From NCBI GenBank assembly GCA_948468325.1, contig CAOKHR010000037.1:1-13096 (forward strand): a stretch of DNA of 13,096 nucleotides, given 5' to 3'. Below are positions 1 to 7,456 of the stretch, one piece after another. Origin of the DNA: an uncultured Lachnospiraceae bacterium. GTDB lineage: Bacteria > Bacillota > Clostridia > Lachnospirales > Lachnospiraceae. Under the pieces are notes generated by a model. It was not told where the DNA came from and did not search any database. It was given only the letters and a program-made list of their open reading frames with translations. Both the position numbers and the translations under genes were made by a program. The stretch's first letter is position 1. Each line of letters opens with the position of its first letter.

Positions 1-1478
1 AACGCCCAGTTTTCTTTGCTAAGCTCCGATGAAATATAAGACGCCGTCGCGGAAAAGTCTGCCGATATATTGGAAATGTTGCATTCCGGCCTTTTCTTTT
101 CCAGTTCGACATGTATTTCCAGAATCTTTAGTTTCTGATACAGATTTTTGAATTCTTTTTGAAAGCGGTACATTTCACTTTCAAACAGCAATTCCGCCTG
201 CGTGCTGATCATTTGCGCCCTGTTTATCATGTTGTTTCCTTCTTCGGTGCAGTCCGCTTTCAGGCTGCTTCCCGTCAGATAATTTTTCATCTTGTCTATG
301 TTTTCTAAATTATCCAGTTTTCCCAGGACATTGCTCTTTGCGGTTTTCGCCATATCTTCCAGATCACTGATAATTTTCTCCTGATGATCCTCTATTTTTG
401 CATCAAAATCTCTGGTCCGCTCCTGTACCTGCCTTTTTATAAAACTTTTTAAGTCCGTATGTTTTGTCCGCTCCAAATCGGCTAATCTCTGTTCGTAAGA
501 TTTTGTCAGCCCTTTCATATGATAATCCAGAGCGCCGTATATATTCTGCAGAAGCTGCAGCAGCTTTTTTGTCTGCGCGACTGTACGCTGCTTTGCCGTC
601 TGTTCCAGTAAAATTTTCTCCGTTTCCAAAGATTCTTCCAGCAGCGGGAGCCCCTCCTTCACGGCTTCTTCCATGCCCAAAACAGAGATGGAAACATAAG
701 GAAGCACGACAACGTTTTCGAGTTCCAACTCCTCTTCCAGCTTCATCTTTATAAAACCCAGCACCTGCTTCCTCTCTCTGGGCTTTATCATATCCAGCCT
801 TGTAACAACGAAAATGCACTGCGGCAGAATCGAAGATAAATTTTTCTCAATAAAATAAAGCAGCGTTTCCGGCGCGGGATGCTCGGCGGAAATCAAAATA
901 ATAGACAAATCGGACATATTTTTTAACGTGCGGATTGTTACATCTTCGTGCCATGCCTCCGTTACGTTTGTGCCCGGAGTGTCAATAATGCGAATATCTT
1001 TTTTCAAAAAATCCGCCGGCATCCGTACACGGACAAAATCCAAATCCTTTGCCACATCCGGATTTGTAGTAATTTCTTCTAACTTATCTTTCATGGACTC
1101 ATAATCGTCAAACCAGATCCTCTGGCCCTTTGACGCGCCGATTTTTTTGACGTCCAGGCAGTACTCGGAGTGATACGTCAATATCGTTGAAGCGACCGTA
1201 GTTCCCTGTAAAATACTGGACACTAACAGCTGCTTTTGCAAAAGCGCGTTGATAAACGTGCTCTTTCCCGTAGAAAATTCTCCGATTACACTGATATTAA
1301 GCTTCTTATCATTCTGTTTCGCCCTGATCCCGCCTAACATTCTGCGAAACTGCTCATACTGGCCCGTCTCCTTTCCATACCGCTCAATCAGGCCTTCGGC
1401 AAACGACAAATGTTCCTCGATGCCGCCGAGATTACTTAAGTTATCCAGTGAAAAATAATCCATATTATTTGTATCCAT
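1..1478 (-). CDS. Dynamin-like large GTPase, third of three (3' end cut by window edge)
   Basis: This is a bacterial dynamin-family GTPase, expected to bind and hydrolyse GTP and to act at membranes. Read from the sequence, 492 residues are visible and the C-terminus lies outside the window. The P-loop (G1) is GEFSTGKS at residues 66-73, a switch-I threonine lies in QGTTVAST, G3 is DTPG at 166-169 and G4 is TRLD at 226-229. A long helical, charged region follows (about 265-490), as expected for a dynamin stalk. No hydrophobic membrane segment is seen in the visible part, unlike the two upstream GTPases. The ATG at 1478 is preceded by AGGAG with 9 bases of spacing, and it begins 19 bases after the stop of the preceding GTPase gene, so the genes are probably co-transcribed. 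The family call is secure; partner and substrate membrane are unknown. Confidence 0.9.
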   Translation of the reverse strand, partial: MDTNNMDYFSLDNLSNLGGIEEHLSFAEGLIERYGKETGQYEQFRRMLGGIRAKQNDKKLNISVIGEFSTGKSTFINALLQKQLLVSSILQGTTVASTILTYHSEYCLDVKKIGASKGQRIWFDDYESMKDKLEEITTNPDVAKDLDFVRVRMPADFLKKDIRIIDTPGTNVTEAWHEDVTIRTLKNMSDLSIILISAEHPAPETLLYFIEKNLSSILPQCIFVVTRLDMIKPRERKQVLGFIKMKLEEELELENVVVLPYVSISVLGMEEAVKEGLPLLEESLETEKILLEQTAKQRTVAQTKKLLQLLQNIYGALDYHMKGLTKSYEQRLADLERTKHTDLKSFIKRQVQERTRDFDAKIEDHQEKIISDLEDMAKTAKSNVLGKLDNLENIDKMKNYLTGSSLKADCTEEGNNMINRAQMISTQAELLFESEMYRFQKEFKNLYQKLKILEIHVELEKKRPECNISNISADFSATASYISSELSKENWA

Positions 1479-1497
1479 ACTGCATTTCTCCTGTGCT

Positions 1498-3522
1498 TTA
1501 AGCGCCTACAAGGGCAAAAATCAGTGCGTCCAGTTCCGCGTTTAATTCATGAATCCGCGCTTCGCTTTTGATTAAAGATGCTTTCCGGGCTTCTACGTCC
1601 TGCTCTCCTCTTCTCTTATCCTCGATTACGTTCTGAAGCTGGTTTTCAATATCTTTAAGCTCTTTGGATAAGCTGTCAACAATTTGTCCTTTTACCTCGT
1701 TCAATTTGCGTTCAATGCCGTCGGCAAGGTCTTTTGCCTGCTCTTCCGCTTTTTCCGATATACTCTTAACCGCTTCCTCGCACACTTTGGCTTTTAATTT
1801 CTCCATTGCACGGGAAGACCCCTTGCCGATATTCAGCAGAAACGAGCCTACAATAACGCCGATCAGCGTAATCGGATTGAGCATTCCAAGAAGTCCCAGA
1901 ACAAATCCCGCGCCGATTTCAAACGCCGCTGTCTGAGCCAGCTCTTTTCCTATCCCGTTTACGCCTCCGGAAAAAGCAAGCCCTATATCCCCGAGCGCCA
2001 GCCCTCCGGCGACGCCGGCTACTCTCTGCCAGAACGGAACCGTATTCGTATCGTAATCTTTTCCGATTAATTCAACGTTAATTTCATCAATATCACTGTA
2101 AATCTTTGAAAAATCTTTTTCTGCCGCGCTGAAAATGGAATCTGCTTCTTCTTCTATTGCCGGAGTAAGCACTTCTTTCTGCCAGTCGCTTTGTGCATCG
2201 CGGATTTTATCTTTTAAATAATCAGATATTTCCGATACGGCGTTTTCTGTCTTTTTCTTTGACGGAAGAAAACCTAACGATGTGGAAGGCGTATACTCTT
2301 CAATCCAGACAGGAACCGAATTTACCATGTCGCTCATTTGTTTTTTCGCTAGTCTTTCAAATTTCCGCCCAGATTTTTCAATTTTTGCCTGCATTTCCAA
2401 TTCTTTCTGTTCCTTTTCTTTTTGGGCAAGCGCTAACTGGGGCTGGATTCTGGCATATTTCTCTTTCACATCATCCAGAGAGCTTTCCAGCAAAGCGCGT
2501 TCTCTGGGAATGACAAGTTTCAGCGCCTCCGTGCTTAAAATCTGACGGACTTTTTTTGCCGGAGAAGCCAGCTTTGCTTTTCCTTTTTCCTTAGTCAGAA
2601 ATTCTGTCAGCCTTTTTTCAAGCGGGCTCATCCCGGATTTTTCAATCAAATCATCGTCATTATCCAGACGCCCGTCCAGTGCGTTTAACGCAGAAATGCA
2701 GAATACTTCCGGCTGCGGATATATCTCTTTTAATTTCAATTCCGCATACTGGCGGATTTGGGGCTGCTCACGGGCTCTGATCTGGTCAAACCGGTTCACA
2801 ACGAAGAAGACAGAGTCAAAACTGTTGCCTTTTAAGTCTTTTTCTACAAATTTCATTTCATCGCCCGCACAAATTGCATTTGCGTTCAAAACATAAAGAA
2901 TCGCATCCACCTTTGCCAGATAATCCATTGTCACCCTTGTTCTGGTTTCATCTTCGTTCAATCCCGGAGAGTCAATAATTTCAACGCCGTTTTTCAAAAT
3001 TTCCAGTGGGTAAAACAACTCCACTTTTTCATAGGGGCTCTGCAGCTTAATCTGTTTTTCATCCGCTCCCATAGGAATTACAACATAGTCTTCAATTTCG
3101 TCATAAGGGATGTCAAGCGGAGGAATCGGCCTTCCCTGATATTTTTTCATATGGCGGACTGCTTTTTCCGCCAGGTTTTCCGGAAGCTCTTTGGGCAGCG
3201 GATTTCTGAAATACAAAACAGCTTTCTTTTGCGACCCGTATTTTACTTCATTGATAACAGCCGTGCATGGCAGCGCATACGCCGGAAGTATTTCTTCTCC
3301 CAATAATGCATTGATAAACGTTGACTTTCCGTTTTTAAATGTGCCGGTAACCATGATTTTAAATGTATCATTCATCACTTTCGTACTTAAATCGGCCAGC
3401 TCTTCTTCCTTTGACATGTTAAGTTCGCTCGTTACTTCCGACGCTCCCTTTAAAATTTCAGCCAGCTCTTTCTGGTTCTTCTGGTATTCTTTCAGATTAT
3501 CTAAAACATTGTAATTTTCCAT
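1498..3522 (-). CDS. Dynamin-like large GTPase, second of three, with hydrophobic C-terminal region
   Basis: The 674-residue protein has a dynamin-type GTPase domain: G1 GTFKNGKS at 60-67, a PCTAV switch-I motif near 85-89, G3 DSPG at 184-187 and G4 NRFD at 243-246. Residues about 340-480 are charged and helical. A long Gly/Ala/Leu-rich hydrophobic stretch follows, at about 500-520 and 532-566, which could insert in the membrane as the paddle or hairpin does in bacterial dynamins. A final coiled coil runs from about 570 to 665. The start is supported by AAGGAGA upstream of ATG. The gap from the preceding GTPase gene is 16 bases. The GTPase motifs differ from both neighbours, so this is a divergent paralogue rather than a recent copy. 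By analogy with paired bacterial dynamins it may form hetero-oligomers with the flanking GTPases; this is inference. Confidence 0.93.
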   Translation of the reverse strand: MENYNVLDNLKEYQKNQKELAEILKGASEVTSELNMSKEEELADLSTKVMNDTFKIMVTGTFKNGKSTFINALLGEEILPAYALPCTAVINEVKYGSQKKAVLYFRNPLPKELPENLAEKAVRHMKKYQGRPIPPLDIPYDEIEDYVVIPMGADEKQIKLQSPYEKVELFYPLEILKNGVEIIDSPGLNEDETRTRVTMDYLAKVDAILYVLNANAICAGDEMKFVEKDLKGNSFDSVFFVVNRFDQIRAREQPQIRQYAELKLKEIYPQPEVFCISALNALDGRLDNDDDLIEKSGMSPLEKRLTEFLTKEKGKAKLASPAKKVRQILSTEALKLVIPRERALLESSLDDVKEKYARIQPQLALAQKEKEQKELEMQAKIEKSGRKFERLAKKQMSDMVNSVPVWIEEYTPSTSLGFLPSKKKTENAVSEISDYLKDKIRDAQSDWQKEVLTPAIEEEADSIFSAAEKDFSKIYSDIDEINVELIGKDYDTNTVPFWQRVAGVAGGLALGDIGLAFSGGVNGIGKELAQTAAFEIGAGFVLGLLGMLNPITLIGVIVGSFLLNIGKGSSRAMEKLKAKVCEEAVKSISEKAEEQAKDLADGIERKLNEVKGQIVDSLSKELKDIENQLQNVIEDKRRGEQDVEARKASLIKSEARIHELNAELDALIFALVGA

Positions 3523-3538
3523 TTTCTTCTCTCCTTGT

Positions 3539-5437
3539 TTATCGCATCTCTTTTATGGTATTACTTATCTTCTGCAGTTTCAAAAGGCTGTCTGCAATCT
3601 GCGTTACATATTTTCCCTCACCTGGAATATTTATGTTATCAATCGCCGCCTTCTGGACGTTTAACCAGTTCTGCTCGCTCTTTTTGGCTTCCTGAATGAT
3701 GTTGTCATACACGGATGTCAGCCTGTCCTCGCTCTCTGCCAAAGATTCCTGAATAAATGCCGGCACATAATTTGCAATTTCTTTTTTTACCATATCTTTC
3801 TGCTCGGCAATTTCTTTTTTGAAAAACTTTTCGGAAAGAATAGAAGTCCCTGTCCCAATACCCATCGTTGCAACAATCGGCAGAAATCCCATCGCGGAAA
3901 ACAGGGTAAATCCGGAAATACTTAAAACGGCAGACGCAATCCGGACAACATTCCGCTGCTTGTCAAGATCCCCAAAGGAAATATTTTCGGTACATGAAAA
4001 ATTTTCAAACATCTCTTTTTCAGAAATTGCTTTTTCCTGAAAGGCGACATAAGACTGAAATGTTTTTTCAATTGCCGAACTATACCATCTTGCGTCCTCT
4101 CTGATCCTTCTGGAAACAATATTTTCAATGCTGACCGCCATATTTGTAAATTCGATTTTGGAGCGGTAAGCAAAATCTTCCGTCCACCATTTCTGCGGAT
4201 TGTTCGCATGTCCGGCCTCATACTGAAGCCTCTCCGTAATACTTTTTGAATACTCGTCAATCTTTGACAGCAGTAAATCATAGCAATCGGTACACTTCTT
4301 TTGCATCTGAACATGCAGTTCTCCCCATACAAGCAGCAGTTCAGCTAATTTCTGCCGTTTATCGAGAATTATCTGCTTTCGTTTCTCCTGGTCCGACTCC
4401 TCCGCAATCCGCTGTTTTTCCTGCAGCGCCGATATAGCATATTCCAAAAGAGACGCAGTTTTTTCCAGCGCCCATGTTTCAATCGTCTGCACTCTTTCGG
4501 GATATGTAACCCATTCTGAGATTTTCAGTTTAATCTTATCCATACCCATCACATCATCAAACGAATCGTCTTCCAGCTCTGTCTGATATGAAATATAAAC
4601 AGGAATATCCATCTTCCACGATGCCAGTTTCTGCCTGATATAGCGGACGACGCCCGCGCGTTCCTGCAATGGAATCAAATCCAGTTTTGTCACAACTAAC
4701 ATCATAAAAGGAATCTTTCTTGCAAGCAGTCTTTCTTCTATAAAAATCTTTTCCGTCATACTAAGGGCAGCGATTGCGTTTACTGCTATAATTACGCCGT
4801 CACAGCCCAGCAAAGCATCATTTACAACTTTTATTCTTGCCTCATTCAAATCGCCCGCGCCCGGCGTATCAATCATCTCGATATTTCCCTCATCCAGCCA
4901 TTTTGACTGAATGCCGACCAGGACATTTCCGCGGAAATCTTCCCCGCCAAAATTTCGCGCGACAAGATCTTCCCATGCATTTTGTGACAACTCTCTTTCT
5001 TCTAATTTTTCATTTTTCTCATTAAAAACAGCCATTGCCTCTTTGGCATGATAGCGGATTCTTGTCATAACGGCCGTCGTCGGAAGATCTCCCACCGGAA
5101 GAAAATCCCGTTCCAAAAGCTTATTGAGAAACGTGCTTTTTCCGCGTGAAAATTCGCCCACTACGGCAATGGTAAACCGTTCGCGGTTTGCACTCTGCCG
5201 AATCTTGTTTATTTCCAATGCAAGATCCGAAAAACCATTCTCTTTCAATGCTTTTATGGAATCTGTCATAACGGATTCCACTGCCTTTCCTAATTTGAAA
5301 GGCTCCGCTCTTTTTACTGCCGGAGTTTCTTCTGGTTTTTGTACGTTTTTATCCGCGTTTAACGGAGCTTCTTTTGCTTCTTCATGATCCGTCAACGGTT
5401 TTTTGAAGAAATCGGCGTTTGATACTTTATATGCCAT
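3539..5437 (-). CDS. Dynamin-like large GTPase, first of three, membrane-associated
   Basis: The 632-residue protein starts with a polar, probably disordered tail of about 45 residues. The GTPase domain follows: G1 GEFSRGKS at 94-101, switch-I PTTAV at 119-123, G3 DTPG at 190-193 and G4 TKLD at 250-253. Residues about 320-480 are helical and charged, including a Cys pair (KCTDC, 381-385). A hydrophobic segment at about 497-533 is a candidate membrane-inserting hairpin, and amphipathic helices run to the C-terminus. The order GTPase, helical bundle, hydrophobic tip, helical bundle fits bacterial dynamin-like proteins. The ATG lies 6 bases after the stop of the small upstream gene, and its AAAGGGTG ribosome binding site is inside the end of that gene, which suggests coupled translation. 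Molecular role beyond GTP-dependent membrane action is not visible. Confidence 0.93.
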   Translation of the reverse strand: MAYKVSNADFFKKPLTDHEEAKEAPLNADKNVQKPEETPAVKRAEPFKLGKAVESVMTDSIKALKENGFSDLALEINKIRQSANRERFTIAVVGEFSRGKSTFLNKLLERDFLPVGDLPTTAVMTRIRYHAKEAMAVFNEKNEKLEERELSQNAWEDLVARNFGGEDFRGNVLVGIQSKWLDEGNIEMIDTPGAGDLNEARIKVVNDALLGCDGVIIAVNAIAALSMTEKIFIEERLLARKIPFMMLVVTKLDLIPLQERAGVVRYIRQKLASWKMDIPVYISYQTELEDDSFDDVMGMDKIKLKISEWVTYPERVQTIETWALEKTASLLEYAISALQEKQRIAEESDQEKRKQIILDKRQKLAELLLVWGELHVQMQKKCTDCYDLLLSKIDEYSKSITERLQYEAGHANNPQKWWTEDFAYRSKIEFTNMAVSIENIVSRRIREDARWYSSAIEKTFQSYVAFQEKAISEKEMFENFSCTENISFGDLDKQRNVVRIASAVLSISGFTLFSAMGFLPIVATMGIGTGTSILSEKFFKKEIAEQKDMVKKEIANYVPAFIQESLAESEDRLTSVYDNIIQEAKKSEQNWLNVQKAAIDNINIPGEGKYVTQIADSLLKLQKISNTIKEMR

Positions 5438-5443
5438 AATCCA

Positions 5444-5977
5444 TCACCCTTTCGATAAGTATTTTTTATAAAAATCAATGTCAATGACCTGATACATTGG
5501 CAGCAGCGACGGTTCAACCAGCAGCTGCAGTAATTTTCGCATCCGCTTTTCATCAGAAACTGTATAATCGGCATTTTCCAGAATAGATTGAATCACTTTA
5601 TCGTATTCGCCCATCAGCTCCTTTCGGATTTCATTGTACTGATTTTCATCGTATTGCTGAATGGCTTTGTGCCGGAATAATCCAACCGGTTTATCGAAAT
5701 CAATATTTTTAAATGCATCCCTGTACTCATAGTCCTCATAACCGATAATCTTTTCCGTAGGCAGTTCCAGCGTGACTGCATACCGGATCGGATAAACAAG
5801 CGTTTTATCGACTTCTCCCGTTGTCTGATATTTCAGATAAGGAAACGTAATGCACAAGCACCCGTTTTTAATGGAAAGAATGGGCAGCCCCTGGCTGTAA
5901 CCCATTGGCAGCCTGCAGTCCAGCAGGAAATTACTTTTCTTTAAATTATTTTTTATTTGTTCAATTGATGGAACCAT
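5444..5977 (-). CDS. Uncharacterised 177-residue protein encoded just before the dynamins
   Basis: I do not recognise this protein. The first half looks like mixed beta structure, with a run of alternating hydrophobic residues around NGCLCITFPY and PIRYAVTLELP. The second half is charged and helical (around YNEIRKELMGEYDKVIQSI). There is no signal peptide, membrane segment or metal-binding cluster. The start is chosen at 5977: AAAGGGGG ends 6 bases before this ATG, whereas the in-frame ATG two codons earlier (5983) directly abuts it with no spacing. It starts 15 bases after the calcium-repeat protease gene and stops 6 bases before the first dynamin gene. Such tight placement suggests a partner or adaptor of the dynamins; that is inference from position only. 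Confidence 0.8.
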   Translation of the reverse strand: MVPSIEQIKNNLKKSNFLLDCRLPMGYSQGLPILSIKNGCLCITFPYLKYQTTGEVDKTLVYPIRYAVTLELPTEKIIGYEDYEYRDAFKNIDFDKPVGLFRHKAIQQYDENQYNEIRKELMGEYDKVIQSILENADYTVSDEKRMRKLLQLLVEPSLLPMYQVIDIDFYKKYLSKG

Positions 5978-5992
5978 ACGCATCCCCCTTTA

Positions 5993-7273
5993 TTACATGC
6001 ACGAAATCATCTGGCAGTTGCCGTCTTCCCACGCGTCCAGAAAAGTATCCAGCGGAACCATTTCTCCGCATCCGTTTGGATTTCCCGAATCATTTAAAAT
6101 CACCATAGGATTGTCCGGATCGCTGTGGTCTACCCCGATGACTTCAACCGCGTGGTTGGGCCCGTCCCCCGGAGTAAAGAGGTCGTCATTTTCCCCATAC
6201 CAGATTTCATCCGAGTCAATTGCTACAATTACTTTTTTTCCTGCTTCCAGGTCTCTCTGCAAATCCGAAAAATCATTGTGAAAACTCATATCACTGTGTA
6301 CGCCGTAATATTCTAAAACCTTGTCCATATTTAAAAGCGGCGTTCCGCTGTCCTCACTGAACCAGCCGTTTTTCTCCGCTAAGTCAGCCAGCTCTTCTAT
6401 GTCAATTTCCTGATTCGTCAATTCTTCAATCACAAACTTTTGGGAATAAAGAGCGCAGCGTCCGGTTTCGCCCTGGAATTCCCATTCCTGCATAGAACGC
6501 CCCGGATCTCCGGAAACTGCATCCGGATCCGCATTTGCGGGATCAAAGTTTTCCAGGTCATCCACACACACGCCTGAAACATTTCCCATCGTATTTACAG
6601 AAATCGGAACCAGCTCAAGTTCTCCAGTTTCGGCGTCCACCTCATACACTTCCAGCGTATCAAATTCATGATCCCCGTCCGTATCGCTTTGTACCACGTA
6701 TGTATCAATTTTTCCGTCGCCGTCCAGATCCATAAGCCTTTCTCTGATTTCCATATCTTCATTTCCGTCATTGTCAAAATCCTGAAAAGAAGAAACATCA
6801 TCCATGATGCCGTCGCCGTCCCTGTCGTACTCTTTGACAACTTCATCAAACTGTCCGTCGCCATCCGTATCGCAGTAAGTCGTCTGGCTTTCGATTGTGC
6901 CGTCCTGATTGTAATCATTTCCCTCAATAATCGTGTCTACGATGCCGTCATGGTCCAAATCCAGCTCTGAATGAAACGTGTCCATGATGCCGTCGCCATT
7001 GGAATCAATCCCGGTAGTATCCATAATTCCGTCGCCGTCCAGATCAGACATCTGCGTGTCAAAAATACCGTCCGAATCCGTGTCCATCAACACACTGTCC
7101 CACATTCCGTCCTGATTGGAATCCGTAAATACCGTATCCAAAATTCCATCGCCGTCTGTATCAACAGCCGCCGTATCGAGCACCCCGTCACCGTCCGAGT
7201 CGATAAAATCAGCATGGGAATCCATAACTCCGTCACCGTCAAAATCAAAATTTAAATCCGTAAAATCAAACAT
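5993..7273 (-). CDS. Calcium-repeat protein with C39-like cysteine peptidase domain
   Basis: The 426-residue protein has two parts. Residues about 9-205 hold some 14 Asp-rich loops of the type DxDGDGxxD, like thrombospondin type 3 or dockerin calcium loops, with very few basic residues. Residues about 260-426 resemble the C39-like papain-fold peptidases: a Gln (Q267) before a nucleophile Cys in GRCALYSQ (C273), a His in GPNHAVEVIGVD (H374) and an Asp or Asn in ILNDSGNP (N394/D395). Its substrate is unknown. No signal peptide or membrane segment is present, which is odd for a protein with extracellular-type calcium loops. The start at 7273 is preceded by AGAGGGGG with 6 bases of spacing; the longer open frame to 7387 runs through the promoter and is rejected. 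It is the first gene after the intergenic promoter and heads the dynamin cluster. Confidence 0.88.
   Translation of the reverse strand: MFDFTDLNFDFDGDGVMDSHADFIDSDGDGVLDTAAVDTDGDGILDTVFTDSNQDGMWDSVLMDTDSDGIFDTQMSDLDGDGIMDTTGIDSNGDGIMDTFHSELDLDHDGIVDTIIEGNDYNQDGTIESQTTYCDTDGDGQFDEVVKEYDRDGDGIMDDVSSFQDFDNDGNEDMEIRERLMDLDGDGKIDTYVVQSDTDGDHEFDTLEVYEVDAETGELELVPISVNTMGNVSGVCVDDLENFDPANADPDAVSGDPGRSMQEWEFQGETGRCALYSQKFVIEELTNQEIDIEELADLAEKNGWFSEDSGTPLLNMDKVLEYYGVHSDMSFHNDFSDLQRDLEAGKKVIVAIDSDEIWYGENDDLFTPGDGPNHAVEVIGVDHSDPDNPMVILNDSGNPNGCGEMVPLDTFLDAWEDGNCQMISCM
6659..7249 (-). repeat. About 14 tandem calcium-loop (DxDGDG) coding repeats
   Basis: Units begin with D-x-D/N-x-D-G and mostly end in a D-T or D-S pair. 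The middle units (residues about 38-99) are regularly spaced at 13 codons (39 bases); later units widen to 15-17 codons. Five of the six liganding positions of an EF-hand-like loop are visible in most units. Some units are degenerate, for example DTDGDHEF near residue 197 lacks the second Gly. These loops probably bind calcium and fold on binding. Confidence 0.85.
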
Positions 7274-7307
7274 TTTAAACCCCCTCTTTTGTTCTTTTTT
7301 CTTTGTT

Positions 7308-7330
7308 ATTATAACGTACACTTTTGTACG
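7308..7330 (-). promoter_or_regulatory. Putative promoter -10 box abutted by an inverted repeat (operator)
   Basis: On the minus strand a perfect TATAAT lies at 7313-7308. One base upstream is a perfect 6-bp inverted repeat, CGTACA-AAAG-TGTACG (7330-7315), filling what would be the spacer. No good -35 hexamer is seen at 16-19 bases. Transcription would start near 7301, giving a leader of about 28 bases before the calcium-repeat protease gene. The arrangement suggests regulated transcription by a dimeric DNA-binding protein. Confidence 0.6.
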
Positions 7331-7347
7331 CAGATTTATTTTGTTTC

Positions 7348-7384
7348 CGTTTCCGCGCACAGTCATAAACAGCGGCGCGAAACG
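7348..7384. other. Imperfect inverted repeat/hairpin in the intergenic region
   Basis: The arms CGTTTCCGCGC (7348-7358) and GCGCGAAACG (7375-7384) pair over 10 bp with one bulged base and a 16-base loop. A second GCGAAAC copy at 7388-7394 follows the first (7377-7383) at 11-base spacing, and a GTTTCC tandem lies at 7343-7354. No U-tract follows on either strand, so it is not a typical terminator. It could be an RNA hairpin in the kinase transcript or a protein-binding region upstream of the promoter. Confidence 0.4.
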
Positions 7385-7456
7385 CATGCGAAACCTCTTA
7401 TTTCACTTTCAGTTTGTCCTCCGGAAGATGCTTTTTTGCAAATTTCAAATCTGTAA

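Noticed and set aside
403..819. Minus-strand open frame of 138 residues and plus-strand frame at 464-754
   Set aside because: Both overlap the dynamin reading frame that carries clear G1, G3 and G4 motifs, and neither has a ribosome binding site or protein-like composition.
5978..5983. ATG at 5983 as start of the 177-residue protein
   Set aside because: It touches the GGGGG ribosome binding sequence with no spacing; the ATG two codons later has 6 bases.
7274..7387. Longer start for the calcium-repeat protease at 7387
   Set aside because: The extra 38 residues cover the TATAAT box and inverted repeat, do not look like a signal peptide, and a strong ribosome binding site precedes the ATG at 7273.
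7414..7440. Possible terminator after the kinase genes (CTTCCGGAGG region)
   Set aside because: The short palindrome has no loop and no following T-tract on the minus strand.
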